Below are positions 47,034 to 58,200 of a stretch of DNA of 64,000 nt, in pieces. The notes below the pieces were generated by a model that had not been told where the DNA came from, did not search any database, and saw nothing but the letters and a program-made list of their open reading frames with translations. The position numbers and the translations under genes are program-made. Origin of the DNA: Lithospermum erythrorhizon (taxonomy: Eukaryota > Streptophyta > Magnoliopsida > Boraginales > Boraginaceae); the NCBI GenBank assembly GCA_019722365.1, contig JADFUC010000681.1, forward strand, positions 1-64,000, written 5' to 3'. The first letter of the stretch is position 1, and each line of letters opens with the position of its first letter.

Positions 47034-48430
47034 TGCGAAATAACGTTCATTATAAGCATTATTTTAATATGATTTTAGTTGCCCGATTGAGTGTTTTGCA
47101 GTTAAAGTTAAAATTTGAAATCGAATAATGATAATATGGATTGGGCGATAATATTTTGAGGATAGAAATTTAATTTGGCATGTGTTGAATTATGTTGTTA
47201 AACCGAGAAAGAAGCAAAATTTGCGAACAAGCAGTCTAACCTCCCACTTAAAATGTTCAGCACCTACAGCATTAACTTAACATCGCATAAATCGTATAAA
47301 ACCTTATCATAAAACTCATCTTCTTAATTCCCTAGGAAGGGCAAACCCTCGATATTCCCTTGAAATTTTTTCATTCTCTTGGCAAAATCTTTGTGGAATA
47401 CAGAGCAATATCTAGTTTCCGTCTAACTTGTTCATCAAGGTATGAGTTTTAATCCTAAAATCTCTCATCGTTTAAGTATAGTTGAAAACTATTTATTAGT
47501 TTGACTTTTATGTTGACTTGTAGATCTTGACTTTATTATGGAATAGAAATGTTATCTAAGTTTAGTTTATGGGATTTAAGGTGACTTTGAGTGATTATTG
47601 GGGTTAGAAAGTGGTGTATGTTGAGGTTTGACTTTGTTGACTTTTGTTGACTTTTTCCTAAGTTAACTTTAAATTGTAGTAGGAGGTTAGAGGACTTGAA
47701 TATAGTTATTTTGGGAATAGAAGTGTTGGTTTGGATATGGATTGGTAGAGATTGGGTTGAGAAAGTTTGGGGAAAAGTTCGTATAGTAGTTAGTGTTTGA
47801 ATTGGAGGTTGTTATGGATTTGAATGGTTGATCGATTGATTGTTGGATTGGTTAGAATGAGATTAAAGTGTTATTGTTGGGGTAATAAAGTGATGACCGA
47901 ATATCGGGATTTATGAAGTTGGTAAGAAGAATGTAGTTACGTTGGAATTTTAGAAGTGTATACTAATCTTGGGGATAGGATGATTGCTAAGGGTAGTAAA
48001 TTTGAATTTGTGAGACGTGGTATAATACTCAAGGTTTATATAGATGTTAAGAGAGGTTATTCTCACAGATGTATTTATAATGTATAATTTTTTTTTGAAT
48101 AGGAGTTGAGCACGGACTAGCACAGGGGCTACACAGAGTTATCATTCTTACTTTTGGCACGAGGTGAGTCTGAATCTCACGATGGGAACCACTTCATATA
48201 TATTATGTTATATATTTTGCATGTGTTTGTCCCTTAATATATATTATGTTATATATTTTGCATGTGTTTAATCACGGGGACTATTTTGACATGTGTATTG
48301 TGTGGTTATGAATCATATTGTAAAATAATTGAGATTATAGGTCATATTATAAGATAATTGAGATTATGATTCATATTATGAGATAATTGATTACGATTCA
48401 TGTTATGAGATTTAGTGATTATACCTTGAG
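47034..48430 (+). repeat. 3' LTR of the deleted chromovirus-type element, truncated
   Basis: It starts TGCGAAATAACG about 115 bp after pol. Shared blocks with the 5' LTR include the CAAGGTATGAG leader site (47436), GACTTTATTATGGAATAGAAATG, the GTTGACTTTTGTTGACTTT pair (47635-47660), AGATGTTAAGAGAGG and GAATAGGAGTTGAG. The TATATTATGTTATATATTTTG block occurs twice in tandem (48194 and 48236). Similarity ends near 48430. Confidence 0.65.
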
Positions 48431-49246
48431 TGTCTTTATGTGCTTGTGGTAGTTAGCAACTTCTCAATGATTCATTTATTTAACAAAGCGATTACCGATG
48501 ATTCGTTTAACTTTAACAAAGCTTGGTTCTCTTGGCCAGATGTGTGGATTTGAGTTCAACATCACCATCAATTCTTTAACTCATCTTTTGGCTTTGTTGT
48601 CTTTTGTGTATGATTGATTCATCTTAACTTCATCATCATACTTGATCTTCTTTGAACCCATGACATGCATAAATCATTTAAATATCTTTGTTCACCAAAC
48701 ATGGGTTGTGCTTGCTAGATAAGTATATTACATTGAAGCTCTTTGCAAACACCTTTCTAACATGTCTATGGAATAAAACACTTGAGCACACATGTTAGAT
48801 AGTAAATCAATGTTTAAGTCATCATTAAAACAAAGATTGTATGGATAGTAGTCCCGACAATCTGGAATTGGTGACCATCGCCAAGGGGTAGCGTCGGTGG
48901 TATTGGTATCGGGTGTCGCGTTGTAATGTTCTGTAGTAGTGTCATAAGATGAAAATTTGTGTTGCTCAATGTGAAATCATCTGGCGCTTGATTAAATATA
49001 ACTTCGAATGTCGAAGTCAAGAATATGATAATACTAGCAACTTTTTAAACATTCCCTGTCTAAGAGACCAACTGGATGGCCTCTCCGATCCTCAAGATCG
49101 TTTGATATTACTGGCGACTGACTTAAACAATATTTATCCATTAAAGGTTTGAGCAGAGTTAAGACTCGTGTTTGTTGTAACACTCGAAGAAGAAATCTAG
49201 CAACTCTTTTTTGTTGGAAGGCATTTCAGATACCATAATGTCCTAC
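48431..49246. other. Unassigned spacer next to the CLC-e relic
   Basis: No gene recognised. Frames at 48814-49020 (minus) and 48949-49152 (plus) overlap each other and resemble no known family. The remaining exons of CLC-e (second CBS part and C-terminus) would be expected on the minus strand here but could not be found. Confidence 0.35.
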
Positions 49247-50474
49247 AGTTATTATTGCACAAGACTGCTTCTCTGCTAACATTAAAACCACTGCTTCTTT
49301 TTAAATAAGTACTCATGAGCACAATGACATGCGGTTCTCATTGACCGTGAAACAGTAATTTGATTTACCAATTCAGTTACATCATCAAAATAGTCTATAC
49401 AGACTGAACTCTCAATTTCACAAATGCTTGTATCATTTGAAGCATTCTTCGATGCTGTTAATGTATCCGCATCTTTTGGCTTATTGGTATTTGTTAACTC
49501 TCTTCTTCTTGACTTCCCAGATGTAATCCATGATGATGTCCCCACAGCTCCTAGTAATGGAATCACTATTCTATAATCCTGTGTAAGCTCAAAGAGAAGC
49601 CAAACTGCTGTAAGAGGAACTTGACACACTCCAGCAAGGGTCGCTGCCATGCCAACCTGCAAACAGAATCTATTGCATACTCGAAGTAAATTTCAATTGT
49701 TGAAGATAAACAAAGATGCCAGAGAATTTCTCTAAACATAAGTTAATAAACTTTACTAACTATACTTTGCATAAGAATTTCACTATTGAATGTTATTTGA
49801 CCTCTCAAACTACATTTATCTTCCTTGTTCTTTTTACAAGGAGAATGAAAAGTGGTAGTGGTATGGGGGGTGGGGGAAGGAGGGGGTGTAGTTGGCAGGA
49901 AGCCTCCAGCTCAAAAACGTTTTCTTTGTCTCATGTAACACAATCCTCCATCAAATTATCAGAAATTTATAGAAGTAGGTTTGTTAAAAATTAAAGTTAC
50001 CTTTGGTGGAATGACTTTCGAGGGACATTGGGTGCAACTTCCAATATGGAGAGATGAAATATAGGGTTCAGTTGAGCTATCAGAAATTAAAGCCCATAAT
50101 CTTCCCGTATGCCATAAAGTTATTAGAATAAACTATGAAGGCATAGCAGCCTCCCACTAACCCAGATGCTCGACATAAAAGAGTTATTAGAATTTAATTA
50201 CAACGAACTGGATTTCTAGCTCACCAGGTATGCCCTCGACAAATGGACCAGATTCTAGTAATGTATCGACATTCTGGAAACCCCAGTAAAGAATTTCGGG
50301 ATAAACAAGGGCAACCAACCCGACTGTCAAGCCTCCCAAGATAGAAGAGCAGTTTTGGCATGCCAATGGTCTTTTGGACATTAACAACTGATTCTAGCAT
50401 AAAAGATGTGCATCTAGATAGAGATACTGAGTCTAAGCCACACAATATACCCAGCAGAAGGTACAGTGGAAGCT
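49247..50474 (-). pseudogene. CLC-e: CLC-e chloride channel pseudogene fragment
   Basis: Two adjacent exon remnants of a plant CLC family gene, closest to chloroplast-type CLC-e, lie on the minus strand. The first (50474-50001) reads ELPLYLLLGILCG, SVSLSRCTSFML, then after a one-base shift GLTVGLVALVYPEILYWGF, then two TAA stops and, in another frame, CRASGLVGG and MAYGKIMGF. An intron of 344 bp with GT-AG ends follows. The second (49656-49247) reads VGMAATLAGVCQVPLTAVW, LFELTQDYRIVIPLLGAVG, an acidic linker and the start of the CBS domain, with two small frameshifts near 49330 and 49305. N-terminal exons and the end of the CBS domain are absent. Kept introns show it is not a retrocopy. It cannot encode a channel; base-calling errors could explain single shifts but hardly the double stop and missing exons. 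Confidence 0.88.
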
Positions 50475-50639
50475 CTGGAATTCAATTAGATCCTATAGGT
50501 GAAATTGAAGAGCAATAACAAGCCCCCAGATTAAATTGTATTTTCTGTCTTATCCCCGCTAAATGGGATCAGCTATCATTACTTTGTGAATAGAAATAAA
50601 AAATACTTTGCCATGATTATTCACCCCAAGCCTTAGTTT

Positions 50640-51266
50640 CCACTGTGGTGACCCAAAACCCATACAAAATATGTCTTGACAACAACATCAACGACCTAAT
50701 GCAAGTGCCCAGCGCCCGACTACCCGGCACCGCCCTCGCCCCGAGAGTCGAGCTATATTCCCAGTGATGACCGTGAGGGCGTGCGGCATGGGAAACGACG
50801 AGGCACGCTGAGTACACAAGTTCGCTTCGTTAGACTCGATACTCTCATGAAGCGAGGCACGAGGAATCTCTGTTGAGCCACTTGGCGGCCCAGTGAACAT
50901 CGCCTCGACAATATGAGAGGCAGCGAGAAACGAGTCCATGACACCGTCGCGAGGTGCACAGCCCTTGATAGATCGGTGTGGCGACCTTCATCGAATTTAA
51001 GTAGGTTGAAGAATATGATGACTTGATGCGTTCAGCGGGCTCGGCCCACACGCCACGATGACCAAAGATGCCTTTCCGCGGACGGTTGGATGGCGTCGCC
51101 ATGCCAAGCGGATTTAAACTCCTCTGATTCAACATTCGATGGGCGTGGAGATCATTTCGAAGCACTAAAAAGGGTTCATTTCACATATGACTATAACATC
51201 CAATGATCGAGACATATCTGGCGAAGACATTCCCGAAACGACCTCACGGGGAAAGCCCTCGATTGG
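50640..51266 (+). pseudogene. Tat gag remnant, left of the solo LTR
   Basis: This GC-richer stretch contains a DLTGKALDWC phrase at 51239-51270, which corresponds to the conserved LxGxAxxWF/Y words of plant gypsy gag, broken at once by the inserted LTR. Earlier parts (AFP..LDGVA-like at 51067-51105) fit gag in shifted frames. The minus-strand frames here (50617-51165) are shadows. Confidence 0.6.
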
Positions 51267-52252
51267 TGTTAGAATCTAGTATGAATTTATTAAAGTGATA
51301 AACACGATTCATACATCACGGATCCTCAAATTAATGTATATTAATCTAAATAAAAAATATAAATGTATGATAAAAATAATTCTTCATTTGCAACGAGCCG
51401 AAACGAACCCAAATCCTCACAATCAACCTCGCGTAAGCCCGCTTTAAAGTCCTCTCCCAAAGCTAGTTTAACACGAAATGATGTCTACAAGATTCTGCTT
51501 GTGAGAAGCTTGAACCAGTACTTGAACTAGCTAGAGTTTGAAGATGAAATGAAAGTGGAAGAAAACTCTTCTAATTCTATGGGGCCAGGCGGCTTTCTGA
51601 GGGTTGAGGTTTTATGATTATGATGAAAAACCTAATCCTATTTTAAATGCGAGTCCCAATTACTCGTTAAGCGGCTAAATTTAAAAATGGGTTTGCTTCG
51701 TTATCTTAATTAGACACGTTATAGAGCTTCTAATTAAATAAAGAGTTACTAAGTAATTTGTTCTATTTTAATTAACTTAACAAGTCAATTAAAATACTAA
51801 CGAAATCACTATCGAATAACTTATCCAAGTTATTAAATCCAATCTCAAATAACAATTAAACTTGCAAATTTAACCAATTACAGTGTTCATCGACATATAT
51901 TTGACAAATATATAAATATTGAGAGATACATTTCTCGATACTCTGAGTCTCGTTTAATTTCATTCATGAAATATTATTGAATATCATTGTATGTGTGTGG
52001 CCAAATGCAGGATCGGATAATAGTAGTTGTATAATAATAATTGACGATTACTATTATTATAACGTGAATAGTAAGAACTAGCATTAAGCTCGTAACCCCG
52101 CCCAAATTATCATGAGAACCCAGCTAGTAATATAAAAAATTACTAAGGTGAACACTAAGTACGCTAATCTCGTTCTTAAGCTTAGATAAATGAATTGATA
52201 CGGTGTGCCAACGGACACTATAAAGGGAATCAATTCTGGGTGATTTCCAACA
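51267..52252 (+). mobile_element. Copia-type solo LTR (986 bp) inserted in Tat gag
   Basis: It starts TGTTAGAATC and ends GATTTCCAACA, and is flanked by ATTGG (51262-51266) and ATTAG (52253-52257), a 5-bp target duplication with one difference. There is no interior. It is the only complete member of the LTR family found at 943, 2082 and 5700, which it defines. Gag wording resumes directly after it. Confidence 0.85.
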
Positions 52253-52960
52253 ATTAGTACATGGAGCTACCTCACAAATCCATCGATTCGTATCGAGACC
52301 CGCGGCCTTAAGCCGCCAAGTTTGGTATTGCCGTCGAGCCATGCGAGAATGAGCGTCACTAATGGATATAGCGAGCCATGTGGTATTTGGCGGCTACCGC
52401 CAAAGATCTGATGACCTCGCCTTAGCGTCAGGTTGTAGACACAAGGTCTCTTATATGGTATTTTTAGCAGGCTAAACATGGAAAGCTTAAGAAAGCCATA
52501 TTGCTAAAATCCCCTCTCGAAAGATGCATTAAAGAGGTTAAACAACGGATCAGTGGGAGCTTAAAAGCACTGAGCAGCTATGATCGTCGTGGCGATATGA
52601 ACTGTAATCGGGCCAGTTCACGATGGTCGACACAAAGATACTTCATACTGGCGGGCTGATTGTGGAACCCGATACGCGGCACTACGGGCGTGTCTCCACT
52701 TACACCTCAGGGATTGAAGTTCCCCTGACGGGGGGCATAGGCGAAGCTTGTGGAAACCAGAAGAAAGCAAGGATATGTTATCAAGCCTCGGTTCCCCGAT
52801 GCAAACAAACCCCAGCCGGCGAGCGGAAAAAAAGATTGTTAGGAAAATCAACTCGAGATAAGAACGGTGAGAAAAGGGGAGGAGGAAGATAACTCGCCAA
52901 AGGAAAAGGAAAATCGAAGCGACCCGATGCGAGAGCGAGGATGTAAGAGAAATTCCATTG
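52253..52960 (+). pseudogene. Tat gag remainder and protease-to-RT linker
   Basis: After the solo LTR, ELPHKSIDSYRD follows in the frame expected for gag. Around 52730-52800 GGIGEACGNQKKARICYQAS corresponds to the conserved stretch after the Tat protease, followed by a basic and acidic linker (KKRLLGKSTRDKNGEKRG). The protease active site (D-S/T-G) near 52590-52650 could not be recognised. Confidence 0.7.
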
Positions 52961-52969
52961 ACCCCCACG

Positions 52970-53780
52970 AACAAAAGAGCAAGCATTGATTGGGCAGGCT
53001 GGTTTGATACTTTCGTAGGGAAGCGTTCGTCTAAACTTATTAGGGAATTTGAATATGTATTCGCATGGGGCCTAGAAATATGCCCCGAGTAGACCCCAAG
53101 TGGCGATGCGTCGATTACACGTGGACTTGATGTTCGTCCCACTGATAACTTGAGAGAAGCGGACCTTCGGCGATAAGAAGAACAAGGCAATACGGACCCA
53201 GTGAAGCTCTTGAGCTGAGCCACCACTTGAGTACAATTCCACACGAATGGATAGCGAATGCTATTAGTGAAAAAAAATAGCAACAAATAGAGGATGTGCT
53301 TGACTTTACAAGCTTTGAAAAAGCTTATCCCAGTACTTCTACCTTCTACTTTTCTAGGAAGATTGGTGGATGGCGGCGCGTGGCATAAAGTCTTTGATTT
53401 AAATTGGATGCGTCGAGGGGATACCACGGATACTTATGCTCGAAGAGGAGGAGAAAGCGACGCCTTGTGAGAATATGGCATGTTTTGTTGGAAAGTCATG
53501 CCTTTGTTTGAAAACGCGTGAGGCCCACGTACGAAGAATGGTAACCGCGTGATTCATGAATCAAATAGAATTGGATAAGTGGAGATTTATGTAGGCGATA
53601 TGCTAGTAAAAGAAAGAAAGGGGCACCGTTTGAAAACTTGAAGGAAACATTCGAATAGTTCTTGGCGTCGGCAATGATCGATCCGGAGAAGTGCTCACGC
53701 TTTTGAAGTCACCTGGGGAAATTCTAGAATTGCATGATCAGCGAAAGGGGCATTGAACCAAATCCCGACAAGATAAAGGG
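52970..53780 (+). pseudogene. Tat reverse transcriptase remnant
   Basis: In shifting frames the order is a DVFAWG-like phrase (53050), MPGVDP (53080), the RRTFGDKKNKA stretch (53155-53190), VKKNNGKW-like words (53265), a GYHRILMLEE-like phrase (53415), a VMPFGLKNA-like stretch (53500) and EIYVGDMLVKERK (53583-53620). The last is the catalytic YVDD box with the first Asp changed to Gly. A CTF..TSGKF-like stretch follows. The 269-codon minus-strand frame at 52618-53427 is an antisense shadow. Confidence 0.85.
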
Positions 53781-54760
53781 AATTACACATGAACCGTCGG
53801 AGAGCTATAGGATGTCCAAAGCCTATCTATTATGTGGTGAGAGGGCAAAATCCTATCTATTATGAGAGTCACGTTTGCATAGACAAGGAGAAAACTACCC
53901 GACGATTGACAAGTTTAAGTCAGCGGTACTCAAATGCTAGAAGCTCGAGATATATTTTGAGGTACCGTCTATAAGGTGATCATAAACCAACCCCTAAAAA
54001 GGATGTAGCAAGTCCAACTCTCGAGCTGTAACATGGCAATTGAATTGAGTGAGTTTGACATATCTTATGAGCCTCGAGCGAGCATCAAAGCCCAAGCCCT
54101 CTCGGGAGAGCACCATAGTACAGTATGCGAGCGAGGCTATTCTGATGGGTCAATGGACCGGAGGAGAGTCGCCGGACCAATGCCGAATAGGCGGAAGTAT
54201 GTGGGCGGGCTAAAAGCGACAAGAGATTCGGGGAGAAGTCGGTGGGATAGGGCATTTGTTCGGGCGACAAGCAATGAGCCTGATGTAAATCCATGGTGGT
54301 AGGGTTAAGAATTGGTGCGATCTTTGGGAGTTCAGCAAATACTCGTCTGAGGAGATTTCTAAACTAATAATGGATCAAATCGAGGCGACGCTATAGGACA
54401 AGAATGAATATCTTATAAAGTATCACTCAGAGGCCACAACTTTGGCAAAGATTTCAGCAATCATCTTTAAAGGCAACATTACCTCGCTTGAGAATGAAAA
54501 AGTAGATCGGTGTCGAAGTTTGCCACCACTTATTATGATGAACTACCTAAAGTATATGTGAGAGTTAAGACGGTAGTTCTGAAGTGGAATCACTTAAAAA
54601 CATCACAGAGACCTCGGGCAGGACCCGATATAAGTCCGGATACGAGGAAGGATTGTTACACATGGACTGTTAGCGACGAGGAAAATCCGACAAAGAGGTC
54701 TCAGGTTTTGCATGTATAAAGGGAGAATTGTGCCGGAAATCCTTTGGGGGCCGTTCTTTG
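53781..54760 (+). pseudogene. Tat RNase H region remnant
   Basis: The clearest piece is AIELSEFDISYEPRASIKAQ (54036-54095), the conserved words preceding the RNase H domain of Tat elements. Farther on, only fragments such as WDRAFV and NPWW remain readable, and catalytic residues cannot be assigned with confidence. It belongs to the same polyprotein as the RT. Confidence 0.7.
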
Positions 54761-54779
54761 TTGTGTCTCTACCGAGAGG

Positions 54780-55218
54780 AAAATATCCAGAAGTACCATA
54801 GGCGCCACGGTGGATGGTCCGGCAACAGCATCGAGGAAGGCCTTTAGTAACTAAGATAACCCGAATTGATTATTTCTGGCCCATATTGGTCGGGGATTCG
54901 GCGGACTTCGTTAAAAGTACCAAAAGCGTACCCAAAATTAGGGAATGTGCGATCCCCAACCGATGGCCCGTGCTACGGCCCATTCCGCCGCTATTTGGGG
55001 AATTGACTTAGTGGAAACTACCAAAGCCAAAGAGACGGCGAGGAATACATAGTGGTTGCGGTGGACTACTTTAGCAAATGGGTGGAAGCCGCTCCTTTAG
55101 CGAAATTCAAAGGGAGGACATTATTGCAATTCATATGGAAGAAAGTCCTAACCCGCCGGTATGCCCCGAATCGGTATCGACAATAGGGCCCGATTCAGCT
55201 CACGCCTACAGAATTTTT
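54780..55218 (+). pseudogene. Tat integrase remnant, N-terminal part
   Basis: An IDYFWP phrase (54858) stands where the zinc-binding domain begins, followed by GIDLVE-like words (55000) and VVAVDYFSKWVEAAPLAKF (55052-55110), which is the first catalytic-core block; its Asp is the first of the DDE triad. The frame then reaches CGATAGGGCCCG, equivalent to the second-Asp block (DNGPQF) with the reading shifted. It is cut at 55218 by a LINE. Confidence 0.82.
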
Positions 55219-58200
55219 TTGGAAAATTAAGATTTTATTGATAGCAAAGAGTTTTACATGATTTCGAGGCATCCCGTCAGCCACACTCCGCTCAGAGAAC
55301 AACGAAAAGCATATTTGTTCTCGAAAACAAAAAATACCACGAAGATAACCAAAGTGCTACCTGTAGCTCAAACTAAAACAACTTCTTGACCTATCGACCA
55401 AATATCTTACATGCTCATACTCAGTCAAGCTAATGACCAATTTTAGCCGTTTGGCAGTCCACTTTCAAGAACTCGCTCTCTTTGTCTTGTCCTCAAAACT
55501 GATGAAAAAGCTGTCTACGGTGGTCTTGGTTTCTCCCCAACGCCTACTAATCCTCTCGACCAAACATAATACATAATGCTCATGTCGGCCTACTTGATCG
55601 TTTCCCAAGCTCTTCCCTCGAGGTTCCTTATGAACCACTCCCTACTCAAAGACCAACCCAGGAGCCTCCTATCGCTGCGGTTTACGCAATACTTGATCTT
55701 ACTTTTACGAGCTAGCATAACTACACGAAAAAATAGATGATCGTATGACTCAGTGATAACAAAAGCAGACATCCTCCGTCCACGCTCGTCCCAACTGTAG
55801 CCTATCTCTAGTGCTCAATTTGCCCACCAGCTTAATAACCATGTGTAAGCATAGGTATACATCTTGACTCCATACCCACTTTATCGAAACAACTTTTTCA
55901 TTCTTATTCCAATATCATTCCCATGACTCACTTGCGACATTTCGGAACCATTCGGCCACTTATCTTCATGTTCGAGCCATTAAGCTCTTCTGTGAGAAAA
56001 CACATATAAAACCTTCTCCATTGTCTTCTCACTGAACAACTCCAATGCTCAACATCACACAACTTTAGCATCAAATCAATGTTTATAGAGCCTGCTCTTG
56101 AATAGTCAAAAAGTCCCAAACATCTCGTCTCGACTAAGGATGAGCGAGAGAAAAAGAATGTTGGTATCACCAACCTCAATAAAACCTACTCTTAACAATT
56201 GGCCCTAATCTTTAGCTTCTTCCGATACCGTGGATCCGTGCCCTTCTTTTTTGTAAACTGAATGGACACCGATTTCTTAAGCCTATAAGTATGAACCATT
56301 TGACCCGCGATAATACTCATGAAACTAGCGATGTTTCACAACGGTTATACTTTTTGGACGAGTAGACATACATTTTAAACCTAAGCCACCCTCCATGAGA
56401 CTCATGCACAATGTCTTCCAAGTGACCTTTCGCTCCAGGAGAAAGTTTCTAACTTTTTGCTTTCGACTGTATTACGTATTTTGGAATAGGCAAATTCGAG
56501 CACCAAGAATTTTGAATTCAAAAGATGGAAATCCAAATTAAGCTATGACTGCCACCTAAAGTGGGATTACTACTTGCGGGTTAGAAGCTTTCCACAAATT
56601 TTGTCAATGTCACTTTATACTCCTGCTTTGGCTCGGCCTTCCGAGTCGCGGGTATGCGAAGTATTTTATTGTCAAACTTCTCTCCTCATATTTAAGCGTA
56701 TAGATTCTTGTCGATCCCCCTACCATTACCTCCCAAAATACACTCTACTCGACTGCCCGGAACAAAGCGCTGCTTGAGAATTAAAACACGAGGCAAGTGC
56801 ATAAAGGCCTCATCGCCACGTTTAGGTCTTCGTGATGGCCTTATACATAATTTACAACGATATCGGTCACATATTCTTTCTATTCTTGAATTCCACCTTA
56901 GGAATCGGTGAGATAATAGTCAAATTGAGAACCATTTGGGAAAATTTCTGTAGCAAAAATATCTTGAATAGCTCTAAAAATATCCACTCGATCTTATCCC
57001 CGATTATATTTAAAAACTCAACCTTGACCCATCGGGACCGGAATTTATTACCAACGTCATACCGAAAAGCCTCTCGAACTACAAGATTTGGAGAAGCGAC
57101 TAGGTATGCTAAATACTCATCGAACTCAGGCACATGTGCTCTACTTATTGCCTCCATGCGCTTAAAGTTAAGACCTCTGCTTGTAAGTAATTCCTTATAG
57201 AAATACAGTATCACCACTTTCTACCTCCTCGAGTTAGCAAGCAATTACCATTCAAATATTCAATCCTTTGGAATCTTATGTTTTCATTAGCCGTCAGGCA
57301 CTAACCTAGTAAAAAGGAAGTATTAAAATGACCACTTTTCGAATAGGCCATTACAGACTTGCTCACCAGCTCGAGTTCAGCCTGTATACACTTCAATAAA
57401 TCACATCTCGGCTTCTCTCCCAAAGTGAGTAACTCATTATTCAAATCCCCATTGTATTTTACTCACGAACCTCCACAGGAACTCCTTGCTACTTTCTCTA
57501 ACTCTTGTGTTTCAAATCCAATAATAATTAAGATTCGAGCTATTATTTCCTTTTTACTCTCTTGAACTTCTTATAAGAACATCGATTCGAACCCCTCGTC
57601 GTACACATTCCGGGAATTAGCAATTACCTCTTTATAATCCAAATGCTCTGCCGAGGAAAACATGATATTTAAATGGGTGAGGACCAGCAGTAACCCTACT
57701 GCGTCATCCCCAGGCCAGCGAACAATGATAAAACTCATGGAGGCTATCGTGAACAAAGCTCACGAGGGAAAACTTTGTATCATTCCATATTACCAAAATA
57801 CGATGAGTCAACCTCCTTGAGAACTTCCCTTAACCCAATTGGAACTAGTGACAATTATTAAAGGTCTTCCATTTGCTCCTAATTGGCATCTTACCGCTGA
57901 TAAGTTTCTCTGGTTCCTATAGTGTTAAAGTCCCCGGCTACAATCAAGGTCTTCCTGCCTTAACACCAACATCACCAAATCCTTCCAAGCCTTCCTCCTA
58001 CTCCAGTATAGTCATTGTCTACATAAACTTGAGGCAGAGATAAAACTTCATTACCAACATGAGAAACAACGCATGTAATCACACATGTTAACCCGTACAA
58101 CTAATGTCGTATCCACGAACAAACCGAACTATCCCGGGCCACGATAATTCTACCCCACTACTACCTGTATATTATACATACTTCTAACCGAAGGAAGACA

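Noticed and set aside
52618..53427. 269-codon minus-strand frame, the longest in the window
   Set aside because: It is antisense to the Tat protease/RT segment, whose plus-strand motifs (IGEACGNQ, MPGVDP, RRTFGDKK) are clear. The minus translation shows no family resemblance.
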